The translations under genes and the position numbers were made by a program. A model generated the notes under the pieces. That model was not told the DNA's origin. It did not search any database and saw nothing but the letters and a program-made list of their open reading frames with translations. Shown piece by piece: positions 35,051 to 42,486 of a DNA stretch of 64,000 nucleotides. The stretch lies in contig NZ_LJJC01000006.1 in the NCBI RefSeq assembly GCF_001420715.1, forward strand, positions 260,548 through 324,547. The letters are read 5' to 3'. This stretch comes from Heyndrickxia shackletonii. Its GTDB lineage: Bacteria > Bacillota > Bacilli > Bacillales > Bacillaceae_C. The first letter of the stretch is position 1; each line of letters begins with the position of its first letter.

Positions 35051-35057
35051 CTAGAAT

Positions 35058-35543
35058 CTATTCTTTTTTCAAGAATGTACTTGGCATCACAACGGCTATC
35101 ACTTCACCGCGAGCACAAAGTGTATCGCCAGCATACACTTCAGTATCTACCTTCCATTTTTTAGGGTGAATTTCTTCGACTTTTCCAACTGCTTTTAACG
35201 GAACCCCATGAGGAGTAGGCTTTATAAAATCTACTTTTAAAGAGCCCGTAACAAAACGCGGAGGCTCAGCCCCTTCACCTGGCACATTCCCATTTTTTCG
35301 ATGTAATGCTAATGCAGCCGAACCGGTTCCATGGCAATCAATTAAGGAGGCAATCAAACCACCATACACAAATCCCGGTAAAGCTGTATGCTCTGGTCGT
35401 GGTGTGTAAACCGTTAGTGTATTTTCTCCATTCCAGCCTGTTCGAAAGTGATGGCCCTCCTCATTGAGACGACCACATCCATAACACCATGCAAAATCAT
35501 CAGGATAATCATCCTGAATAGCCTTCACTACTATTTCTTCCAT
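35058..35543 (-). CDS. Hotdog-fold (PaaI/YbgC-like) acyl-CoA thioesterase
   Basis: 161 residues. It has the 4HBT pattern around LPGFVYGGLIASLIDCHGTG, with the catalytic acidic residue in the long helix, and the closing strands KVEEIHPKKWKVDTEVYAGD and ARGEVIAVVMP. It should hydrolyse acyl-CoA thioesters in the cytoplasm; chain type is unknown. An unusual N-terminal segment contains CYGCG. The ATG at 35543 has GGGGAGGGG before it; the open frame continues upstream to 35795 but only as the antisense of the divergent acylphosphatase gene. Confidence 0.85.
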   Translation of the reverse strand: MEEIVVKAIQDDYPDDFAWCYGCGRLNEEGHHFRTGWNGENTLTVYTPRPEHTALPGFVYGGLIASLIDCHGTGSAALALHRKNGNVPGEGAEPPRFVTGSLKVDFIKPTPHGVPLKAVGKVEEIHPKKWKVDTEVYAGDTLCARGEVIAVVMPSTFLKKE

Positions 35544-35642
35544 TAAATCCCCTCCCCTTTTCAGAATAGTATAACATATCAATATGTTGTATGATGGAAT
35601 AAACAAACTTATTATTGTATTTATGCAAATGGAGGCTACATA

Positions 35643-35915
35643 ATGATTGCGCATATAATTGCCACTGGTAAAGTGCAAGGAGTCGGGTTTCGCTTTACCG
35701 TCCAGCAAAAAGCGATATCCTTTGAAATTACCGGTTGGGTCAAAAATCTGGAAGATGGCTCCGTAGAAATAGAGGCGGAGGGTACAAGTGAGCAATTAAA
35801 TATTTTTATCCAAAGCTTGAAAAAGGAATTAAATCCTTTTGTAAAAATAAAAGACCTTCATATTGAAGTGAAAGATGTGTTAAAGGGATATAAGAAATTT
35901 AGAGTACTTTATTGA
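35643..35915 (+). CDS. acyP: Acylphosphatase
   Basis: 90 residues, exactly the family size. Both catalytic residues are seen: R17 in VQGVGFRF and N35 in GWVKNLEDGSVEIEAEG. It hydrolyses acyl phosphates such as acetyl phosphate and 1,3-bisphosphoglycerate. AATGGAGG lies just before the ATG. It is divergent from the thioesterase gene, with about 100 bp between the starts. Confidence 0.95.
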   Translation: MIAHIIATGKVQGVGFRFTVQQKAISFEITGWVKNLEDGSVEIEAEGTSEQLNIFIQSLKKELNPFVKIKDLHIEVKDVLKGYKKFRVLY

Positions 35916-36243
35916 AATTAGATTACATCATAACATTTGTGAAAAAACACTAAATAATTTTCTGTACTTCCTAATGAACCAGTTCCACCCTACTTTTCTA
36001 TTTAAGGATCTCCACCAATAGCTTAGTAATCATTAATTAGAGTTATAGAATTATTTTTTTAAATCACTACAAATCTATTTCTCGGGAAATTTCTACAAAA
36101 ATGGCTAAACTGCTCGACACAAAGAAACAAAAAACGCACTTTAACTCTATTGAAATAGCAGGAAAAACTATAGGAGCAAGGGGAAATTTAGGATATTAAA
36201 ACGGTTTTATATTGCTTTTTGACAGTAAAATAATGAGGAAATG
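35916..36243. other. AT-rich intergenic region
   Basis: Apart from the doubtful small frame at 36101-36199 and the terminator of the MFS gene at the end, I see no gene, repeat or RNA structure. Confidence 0.5.
36101..36199 (+). CDS. Possible 32-residue small protein
   Basis: ATG at 36101, stop TAA at 36197; the product reads MAKLLDTKKQKTHFNSIEIA then GKTIGARGNLGY. It has a weak GGGAAA site about 11 bases upstream and no terminator of its own. It could be chance or a remnant of a mobile gene. No family is recognised. Confidence 0.25.
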   Translation: MAKLLDTKKQKTHFNSIEIAGKTIGARGNLGY

Positions 36244-36287
36244 AAAAAAGACTGTACTAACCTTTTACAATTAAGTTAGTACAGTCT
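36244..36287 (-). terminator. Terminator of the MFS transporter gene
   Basis: AGACTGTACTAAC / GTTAGTACAGTCT perfect 13-bp stem; six T follow on the minus strand. Confidence 0.9.
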
Positions 36288-36305
36288 ATATTAATTTCTA
36301 TCTTC

Positions 36306-37547
36306 TTAATGCCCTGCTTCTACATCGTCAACATGCTTCACATGCTTTGCATTAGCCAAAATAAACAATACAGAAACTAGAACAAATCCTGCCCCTACTA
36401 TAAATGGAACATGTGGATTATATAATTCTGCAAGCTTACCAGCCATATATGGTGCTATTGCTCCTCCTAAGAAGCGTAAAAAGCTATAAGCAGCAGAAGC
36501 TGTTGATCGTTCTACATTTGTTGCATTCATGACAGCTGTTGTGATCAATGTATTGTTGTTTCCAAGTAATGCACCTGCGAAAATAACAGCTGCAATAATC
36601 ACCCATTGTGTTGATGTCCAAATTCCCATCGCTAATAGTACAATGGCAAACAAGAATAACATCAAGCACATTGATTTAACGGTACCAAACGATTGTTGAA
36701 GCTTTGGAGCCATGAAAACGGAAGTAATGGCAAGAAGAATCCCCCAGCCTAAGAAGACAAACCCTAATCCATGTTCGTCTAATCCCATAACGAAAGGAGC
36801 ATATGCCAATAAGGTAAAAAATCCAAAGTTATATAGAGCGGCAGCAATACCGAAAACTAAAAGAGAATAGTGTTTCAACGCCCGGAATGGATCTAATAAG
36901 GATGTTTTTTTCTTACCTTTTGTTTGACCACCTGAATGTTGTTTAGGCATTAAAGATATTAGACCAATAAAGGCTACTACCATCAAGGTAGCAACACCAA
37001 AGAATGGACCTCTCCATGACATACCGCCTAACCATCCTCCAAGTAATGGTCCTACCGAAATTCCAAGACCTATGGCAGCTTCATATAGAATAATTGCTTT
37101 TGCTGTGCCGCTATTTGAAAGGGATACAATAGCAGCTAATGCTGTGGCTACAAACAATGCATTTCCAAGCCCCCAGCCACCTCGTAAACCAACAAGTGCC
37201 CAAATATTATTTGAAGCTCCACCTAACGCTGAAAATACAGCAATTACGACAATACCTAATAATAATGTCCACTTAATTCCAAGTCTGGAGGATATGGACC
37301 CCGTTATGAGCATGGCTATGGCCATTACGGCATTATAGCTTGTAAAAAGCAATGTTACTTGACTGGGTGTAGCATTCATATTTTTAGCAATAGCCGGCAA
37401 AATTGGGTCAACAAGACCAAGCCCCATGAAGGCAATAATACACGCGAAAAAGACTGCCCAAACTGCCTTTGGCTGTTTAAGAAGACTAGGTTCCGGCTGT
37501 AGTGAAGGGGCGCTAACGGATACTGCTTTTTGTGATACAGATGACAT
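36306..37547 (-). CDS. MFS drug efflux transporter (DHA1 type)
   Basis: 413 residues with twelve membrane helices. Motif A-like SSRLGIKWTLLLG lies between helices 2 and 3, and the drug-antiporter motif C appears in helix 5 (LGISVGPLLGGWLGGMSWRGPF). These mark a proton-driven antiporter of the 12-helix drug family. A His-rich C-terminus (KHVKHVDDVEAGH) is unusual and might be soluble. The ATG at 37547 is preferred to the TTG nine bases upstream, which lies too close to AGGAG. The drug or metabolite exported cannot be told from sequence. Confidence 0.87.
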   Translation of the reverse strand: MSSVSQKAVSVSAPSLQPEPSLLKQPKAVWAVFFACIIAFMGLGLVDPILPAIAKNMNATPSQVTLLFTSYNAVMAIAMLITGSISSRLGIKWTLLLGIVVIAVFSALGGASNNIWALVGLRGGWGLGNALFVATALAAIVSLSNSGTAKAIILYEAAIGLGISVGPLLGGWLGGMSWRGPFFGVATLMVVAFIGLISLMPKQHSGGQTKGKKKTSLLDPFRALKHYSLLVFGIAAALYNFGFFTLLAYAPFVMGLDEHGLGFVFLGWGILLAITSVFMAPKLQQSFGTVKSMCLMLFLFAIVLLAMGIWTSTQWVIIAAVIFAGALLGNNNTLITTAVMNATNVERSTASAAYSFLRFLGGAIAPYMAGKLAELYNPHVPFIVGAGFVLVSVLFILANAKHVKHVDDVEAGH

Positions 37548-37634
37548 TTTATGCAAAACTCCTATTCTGTTGTTTTTGATTTTCTTTTCGAGGGAGAATA
37601 TGAATCTAATATAAGTGCAATTTCAGGAAGCAAA

Positions 37635-38084
37635 TTAAAGAATGGATTTAAATATATTTCGAATTACATCTCCGCGGCTAATGATTCCAACTAAAACACC
37701 ATTTCGTTCTACCGGCAGCTTTTTAATTTGTTTCTTTCCTAATATCCCTGCAATTTTTTCAATTTCTGCATTCCAAGCGACTTTTATTACTTTATTTTTC
37801 GAAATCTTCATAACATTCAAGTCAAGAATTTGCTCTACTCTTTCTTCAAATTCTTCTCCTTTTATCACATTGATATAATAAAAGGAATCCACCACTATGT
37901 CCTTTGTCTTGCCAATATAACGCATGATATCTCCATCACTGATATAAGCGACAATTTCATTTCTGTCGTTTACCACCGGGAGACCGCTAATACCATGTTC
38001 GATAAACTTTTCAATAACGGAACGGACAGTGTCATTTTCTTTCACCTTATAAACTTGGTTAATCATGATTTCATACGCTTGCAA
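37635..38084 (-). CDS. Tandem CBS-domain protein
   Basis: 149 residues made of two CBS motifs. The first includes DTVRSVIEKFIEHGISGLPV with VNDRNEIVAYISDGDIMRY; the second includes KKLPVERNGVLVGIISRGDVIRNI. Such pairs bind adenosine nucleotides and act as energy or redox switches, either alone or on partners. The start is TTG at 38084 with a G-rich site (GGGGGG) seven bases before it. A palindromic motif lies about 70-90 bases upstream, so it may have specific control. Confidence 0.85.
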   Translation of the reverse strand: MQAYEIMINQVYKVKENDTVRSVIEKFIEHGISGLPVVNDRNEIVAYISDGDIMRYIGKTKDIVVDSFYYINVIKGEEFEERVEQILDLNVMKISKNKVIKVAWNAEIEKIAGILGKKQIKKLPVERNGVLVGIISRGDVIRNIFKSIL

Positions 38085-38149
38085 ATTCAGCCCCCCATAA
38101 ATTTCTTACTTTTAAAGCAGTCTTCCCTCCTCAAAAAATTAATTGCATA

Positions 38150-38176
38150 ATACAACCTTATGATTGTATCATACAA
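38150..38176. promoter_or_regulatory. Palindromic operator-like site upstream of the CBS gene
   Basis: TTGTATCATACAA (38164-38176) is a perfect palindrome, and another ATACAA at 38150-38155 pairs with the same TTGTAT. It is well placed for a repressor of the CBS gene that starts at 38084. The regulator is unknown. Confidence 0.5.
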
Positions 38177-38200
38177 CGATTTTTTCAGTTGTCAATACAT

Positions 38201-38266
38201 AAATGGTTATTTTTTCTTAAAAACAGCGAATATATCAAAGAAAAATATTCGCTAAATGGTTATTTT
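38201..38266. repeat. Small direct repeat flanking an inverted repeat
   Basis: AAATGGTTATTTT occurs at 38201 and 38254 and flanks the hairpin AGCGAATAT (38225) / ATATTCGCT (38245). There is no T-run, so it is not a clear terminator. Confidence 0.55.
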
Positions 38267-38304
38267 ATTACAGCGTTTTTATCTCTCCACTAATTTTAGA
38301 AATA

Positions 38305-38331
38305 TAAAAAGACTTGCCAATAAGACAAGTC
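38305..38331 (-). terminator. Weak terminator of the DUF4064 gene
   Basis: GACTTG / CAAGTC stem, followed on the minus strand by TTTTTATATT. Confidence 0.65.
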
Positions 38332-38335
38332 CCTA

Positions 38336-38758
38336 TCAATCCATTATTTCTTTTTTAGGTTTACGAGCCAAGCTTAAAATACCTGCAACCAAGAACAATA
38401 TACCTGGCAGCCAGTCAACACCCACTGATAATAGAACGGATACAACCGCTGCAATGATTAATAAAATACCTGCAAGCTTCGGTTTGTTATTTCCTTTAAG
38501 GCAAACAGCTGCGATAATTCCTAATACTAGTCCAATCAATGAAGCTATAACAACCCACCAGCTTCCATTACCAATAGCATTTAAAACCTCTGATGGATCC
38601 ACTGTATTTAACTTTTGGTCGTTGGCAAGTTCATTTTTTACTTGTTCTTGAAAAGTCTCATTCTTAAATAATGAGGCTATTAATAGCACACTGCCCCCTA
38701 CAAGTGCATTAATAATAACTCCAATAATCGTTAATGTAATCTCGGCTGTTCGCTTCAT
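38336..38758 (-). CDS. DUF4064-like small membrane protein
   Basis: 140 residues with four hydrophobic segments, a loop of about 40 polar residues after helix 1 (KNETFQEQVKNELANDQ) and a positively charged tail. The start MKRTAEITLTIIGVIINALV matches the opening typical of DUF4064 proteins, which are of unknown function. AAGGGGGA lies before the ATG at 38758; the open frame extends to 38953 through the 21-bp repeat array without a site. Confidence 0.8.
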   Translation of the reverse strand: MKRTAEITLTIIGVIINALVGGSVLLIASLFKNETFQEQVKNELANDQKLNTVDPSEVLNAIGNGSWWVVIASLIGLVLGIIAAVCLKGNNKPKLAGILLIIAAVVSVLLSVGVDWLPGILFLVAGILSLARKPKKEIMD

Positions 38759-38865
38759 CGGTTTTCCCCCTTTGGTATTTATATCTATACTTACGATAAG
38801 ATTCTCCCAAAGTTTCATGTTAAATGAAAAGGGAAGAATTTTTTCAAAGCTAAATTTGCTAAACC

Positions 38866-38956
38866 GCACGAAATATAAGGTGAACAGCACGACTTTTTGA
38901 ATAAATGGCACAAAATAGAGGGTCAATCGCACGAAACTGCCTATGAACGGCATGAT
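38866..38956. repeat. Tandem degenerate repeat, five units with 21-bp period
   Basis: GCACGA-type cores start at 38866, 38887, 38908, 38929 and 38950 (variants GCACAA, GCATGA), exactly 21 bp apart. Confidence 0.85.
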
Positions 38957-39042
38957 TCAGTTCTTTTTACCTACATCCTCCTGTGCCAGACATGTCCAAC
39001 TCCCACAGTAATAATATCCCAAACGCCTTAATTAATCAGGAG

Positions 39043-39067
39043 AAGGCAGCCGCTTGCACTAGACAGA
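39043..39067. repeat. Fragment of dispersed repeat R1 (degenerate)
   Basis: GCAGCCGCTTGCACTAGACAG recalls pieces of R1 (GCTTGCGC and the CTAGACAG right end). Short and diverged. Confidence 0.4.
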
Positions 39068-39080
39068 CCTTTTAATTCTT

Positions 39081-39113
39081 AAAAAAGGTGCCAGGAATTT
39101 GCCTGGCACCTTT
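39081..39113 (-). terminator. Terminator of the aldehyde dehydrogenase gene
   Basis: AAAGGTGCCAGG / CCTGGCACCTTT perfect 12-bp stem; T-run on the minus strand. Confidence 0.92.
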
Positions 39114-39118
39114 CTCAT

Positions 39119-40552
39119 TTACTCATCTCCAATCTTAAAGCTAATAAACTTCTGCTCCATCATTTCATCCATTGCATATTTAACCCCTTCCCTGCCTACA
39201 CCGCTATCTTTCCATCCGCCATAAGGCATATTGTCAATTCGGAAGGTTGGGATATCGTTGACAATAACGCCACCCGTTTCTAGACGCTCCGAAGCATAGA
39301 ATGCCCGCTCCAGGCTTGGGGTTATAATTCCGGAATTTAATCCATATCGGGAATCATTTGCATCTTTAATGGCGTTGTCTAATGTATCAAATGGAAAAAT
39401 ACAAACAACTGGCCCGAAAATCTCGAAACGGAATACCTTAGATTCTCGATTTACATTCGTTAATACGGTCGGTGTTAACACATTTCCCTCTACCTTACCG
39501 CCGCACTCAATCTTAGCTCCCTCTTGAACCGCCTCATCAATCCAGCTTTTGATCCGTTCCAAGGATTTCTTGTTAATTACCGCTGTAATATTCGTTTTTT
39601 CATCAAAAGGTGAGCCGATGACCAACTGATTAGTCCGTGTAACAAATCGTGCTAAAAATTGCTCATAGAGGGATTTATGTACATAAATACGCTGAATGGA
39701 AATACATATTTGCCCATTGTAAGAAAACGCACCTTGTACACTCCGGTCAATCACTTTATCAATATCTACTCCTTCATCTATAATGAAAGGAGAATTCGAG
39801 CCGAGCTCGAGCGTCAGCTTACGAAAACCTGCCTGCTGCTGAATAATATGCCCTACCTCCACACTTCCAGTAAAGGTAACCTTTTTCACATGTGGGTGAG
39901 TTGTTAAAACCTCGCTCAAGACATCTCCTTTGCCGGGAATAATATTTAAGACCCCATCCGGAAGTCCGGCCTCTTTAAAAACCTCCGCTAAAAAGAGTGA
40001 GCTTAACGGTGTTTGTTCTGCCGGTTTTAACACGATTGAATTTCCGGCAGCGATTGCAGGGCCAACCTTATGCGCAACAAGATTAAAAGGAAAATTAAAA
40101 GGAGTGATGGCCGTAACTACCCCGATCGGGCTACGAACGGTAAAACCAAAACGTTTTTCTCCTCCTTCTGCTGCATCCATTGGGATTTGTGTACCATAAT
40201 TACTTTTTGCTGCTTCTGCTGCAAAACGGTAGGTTTGAACCGTACGACTTACCTCTTCCCGAGCATTCCTTATGGATTTGGCTGCTTCCGTTGCCATTAT
40301 CATGGCGCATTCCTCTCCACGCTCCTCCATAATCGTAGCAACACGAGCTAATATTTTGGCACGGGCATGTGCCGGATAATGGCGAAACTTTTGGAATGCA
40401 GCATGGGCTTCCACAACTGCCTCCACCGCATCCTCGGGCTCTGCTTGTCCGATTTGAGCTATTTCCTCCTCTGTATGCGGATTATACAAAGGCTCATAAG
40501 TTTTAGCCTCTCTCCACTTCCCGCCAATCCATAATTGCCACTTTTTCTTCAT
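39119..40552 (-). CDS. NAD(P)-dependent aldehyde dehydrogenase
   Basis: 477 residues, full-length ALDH superfamily. Catalytic C283 (NGQICIS), general base E249 (LTLELGSNSP), N153 (PFNFP) and cofactor Lys K176 (VLKPAEQTP) are all present. The pattern is closest to the non-phosphorylating glyceraldehyde-3-phosphate/lactaldehyde/succinate-semialdehyde branch; the substrate is uncertain. The start has TAGGAGGAG upstream and lies 19 bases after the stop of the acetolactate-synthase-like gene, so the two form an operon. That pairing suggests the aldehyde comes from, or feeds, a ThDP-dependent carboligation or decarboxylation. Confidence 0.9.
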   Translation of the reverse strand: MKKKWQLWIGGKWREAKTYEPLYNPHTEEEIAQIGQAEPEDAVEAVVEAHAAFQKFRHYPAHARAKILARVATIMEERGEECAMIMATEAAKSIRNAREEVSRTVQTYRFAAEAAKSNYGTQIPMDAAEGGEKRFGFTVRSPIGVVTAITPFNFPFNLVAHKVGPAIAAGNSIVLKPAEQTPLSSLFLAEVFKEAGLPDGVLNIIPGKGDVLSEVLTTHPHVKKVTFTGSVEVGHIIQQQAGFRKLTLELGSNSPFIIDEGVDIDKVIDRSVQGAFSYNGQICISIQRIYVHKSLYEQFLARFVTRTNQLVIGSPFDEKTNITAVINKKSLERIKSWIDEAVQEGAKIECGGKVEGNVLTPTVLTNVNRESKVFRFEIFGPVVCIFPFDTLDNAIKDANDSRYGLNSGIITPSLERAFYASERLETGGVIVNDIPTFRIDNMPYGGWKDSGVGREGVKYAMDEMMEQKFISFKIGDE

Positions 40553-40571
40553 TATCGCTCCTCCTAATGTA

Positions 40572-42206
40572 TTATAATTTACAAATATAATCGCCTAGCG
40601 TTTTAGAAAGCTTTACATTTTCTGAATAATCGACATCCACATCAATGAGGACAATCTCTTTGCTATTAAGGGCATCTTTCAATGCAGGCAACAATTCGTC
40701 GGAATGCTTTACCTTTACCCCTTTAGCTCCAAAGCTTTCGGCAAATTCCATAAAATCAGGGTCCTTGAATTGAATATCATTTGTTCGATTAAATTTATTT
40801 AACTGTTTCCACTCAATTAAACCGAATTTAGAATCATGGAAAATCACAACAACAAAGGCAAGTCCTAATCGTTTCGCCGTTGCTAATTCCACTCCATTCA
40901 TCAGAAATCCTCCATCACCAGTTACTGCTATAACCGGTTTATCTGGATGGGCAAGCTTTGCTGCAATGGCACCTGGAACGGCAATTCCCATTGATGCCCA
41001 TCCATTTGAAATGATGGTATGGTTCGGCTGATCAGGCTGATACATGCGGGCGACCCAGACTTTATGGGCCCCAACATCTGAAATGATAATCGCTTCCTCT
41101 TTCCCTGCCTTTTTTATATCCGCTAATATGTGCTGCGGCTTGACCGGGCTTCCAGAAACTTCATCGTCTGCATGCAGTTTTTCATCTAACTGGGCTTTTA
41201 ATTTTTTTACTCCCGGCCAAAGCTCTTTCTTCTCCACATGAGGACTAAGGAGTTCAACTGCCCTTCCAACATTTCCGACTAATTCAGCCGCAAGCGGATA
41301 ATATTCATCCACTTCCGCTGAAAGACTATCAATATGAACAATTAGATTCATTGCTTCATCATTCCAGTATTTAGGCAGATACTCTACAAAATCGTACCCA
41401 ATTGTTATAATGAGATCCGCTTGATCAAATCCACATAAAACATAGTCTTTTGCCTGCATGCCAACCGTGAAAAGGGTTAATGGATGGTCGGAAGGCAATA
41501 CACCCTTTGACATAAATGTGTTCACAACCGGAATATTCTTCTCTTCCGCAAATTTGCGTAAGCTTTCACTCGCCTTATCACGTATAACTCCATTTCCTGC
41601 TAAAATAATTGGTTTAGAAGCACGATTAATAATCTCAGCCGCTTTTTTGATTTCCGCTTCGTCCGGACATGAAAGCGGGATAGGTGTCACTTGTAATGGC
41701 TTCCCTTCTGTATCTGCCATCGCAATATCTTCTGGAAGCTCAATATGAACAGCACCCGGTTTCTCGGAAACAGCTACTTTAAAAGCCTTCCTTATTATTT
41801 CCGGAATGGTTTTCGGCACTCGTATTTGCTGGTTCCATTTTGTAACTTTCTCAAACACGCCGATAATATCTACATATTGATGAGACTCCTTATGAATTCT
41901 ATCAAGCCCCGCCTGCCCAGTTATCGCTACAACTGGGGAACGATCTAAGTAGGCATCACCAATTCCGGTCAATAAATTAGTTGCTCCTGGGCCAAGAGTA
42001 GCAAGACAGACTCCGGGTTTCCCCGTTAATCGACCATACACATCTGCCATGAATGCAGCTGCTTGTTCGTGATGAACTAATACAAATTCAATTTTGGAGC
42101 CGATTAAGGAATCAATTAAATCTGTATTTTCCTCACCGGGAATACCAAATATATATTCCACTCCCTCATTTTCCAAACATTGCACGAATAAATCAGAAGC
42201 TTTCAA
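40572..42206 (-). CDS. Acetolactate-synthase-like ThDP enzyme
   Basis: 544 residues with the three ThDP-enzyme domains. Catalytic E47 lies in HHEQAAAFMADVYGR, the middle domain starts near 190, and the ThDP/Mg motif GDGGFLMNGVELATA is in the last third. It resembles the catabolic AlsS more than the biosynthetic IlvB, has no regulatory subunit beside it, and is not next to alsD. The TTG at 42206 is chosen because AAGGAGGG lies nine bases before it. An ATG further upstream (within ATGTATAAAGGAGG) overlaps the ribosome binding site and is rejected. The reaction may be acetolactate formation or another pyruvate condensation. Confidence 0.85.
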   Translation of the reverse strand: MKASDLFVQCLENEGVEYIFGIPGEENTDLIDSLIGSKIEFVLVHHEQAAAFMADVYGRLTGKPGVCLATLGPGATNLLTGIGDAYLDRSPVVAITGQAGLDRIHKESHQYVDIIGVFEKVTKWNQQIRVPKTIPEIIRKAFKVAVSEKPGAVHIELPEDIAMADTEGKPLQVTPIPLSCPDEAEIKKAAEIINRASKPIILAGNGVIRDKASESLRKFAEEKNIPVVNTFMSKGVLPSDHPLTLFTVGMQAKDYVLCGFDQADLIITIGYDFVEYLPKYWNDEAMNLIVHIDSLSAEVDEYYPLAAELVGNVGRAVELLSPHVEKKELWPGVKKLKAQLDEKLHADDEVSGSPVKPQHILADIKKAGKEEAIIISDVGAHKVWVARMYQPDQPNHTIISNGWASMGIAVPGAIAAKLAHPDKPVIAVTGDGGFLMNGVELATAKRLGLAFVVVIFHDSKFGLIEWKQLNKFNRTNDIQFKDPDFMEFAESFGAKGVKVKHSDELLPALKDALNSKEIVLIDVDVDYSENVKLSKTLGDYICKL

Positions 42207-42423
42207 GAAACTATTCCCTCCTTTATACATATCTCTTTTATTTAGATGATCTTTGTTTGCTTTGCTCGTTCTAGTTTTCCGATGCAAAAGGAAATTATGT
42301 ATAAATTGGAGACTAACCATGACTACTGTATAAATTTGTATTAGTCTGCTTATATTATCCGTAGACAATTTTTATATAAGGATTTATAAGTTTCGCATCA
42401 AATAAAAGTTAAACCATGATTAG

Positions 42424-42475
42424 CGCAAGCAGCCTTAGGCTAGCGGATGAGCAAGGAGCTTACGCTTTTTTAATA
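42424..42475. repeat. R1-type repeat forming a terminator-like hairpin in the yerD leader
   Basis: AGCGCAAGCAGCCTT and AAGGAGCTTACGCT pair with two mismatches and are followed by six T, about 15 bases before the yerD start. Left-end words of R1 (GCTCATCCGCTAGCC, reverse strand) are visible. Confidence 0.65.
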
Positions 42476-42486
42476 GGAGGAAAGCC

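Larger units (their letters stand above)
34710..35057. other. Intergenic region upstream of the parM-like gene
   Basis: It contains the palindromic array (34816-34992), interrupted by an R1 fragment (34851-34885), and the terminator of the thioesterase gene. A minus-strand frame of about 64 codons here is made only of the repeats and is not taken as a gene. Confidence 0.7.
38759..39118. other. Intergenic region of about 360 bp
   Basis: It contains the promoter region of the DUF4064 gene, a 21-bp-period array (38866-38956), an R1 fragment (39043-39067) and the terminator of the aldehyde dehydrogenase gene. No gene is supported. Confidence 0.65.
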
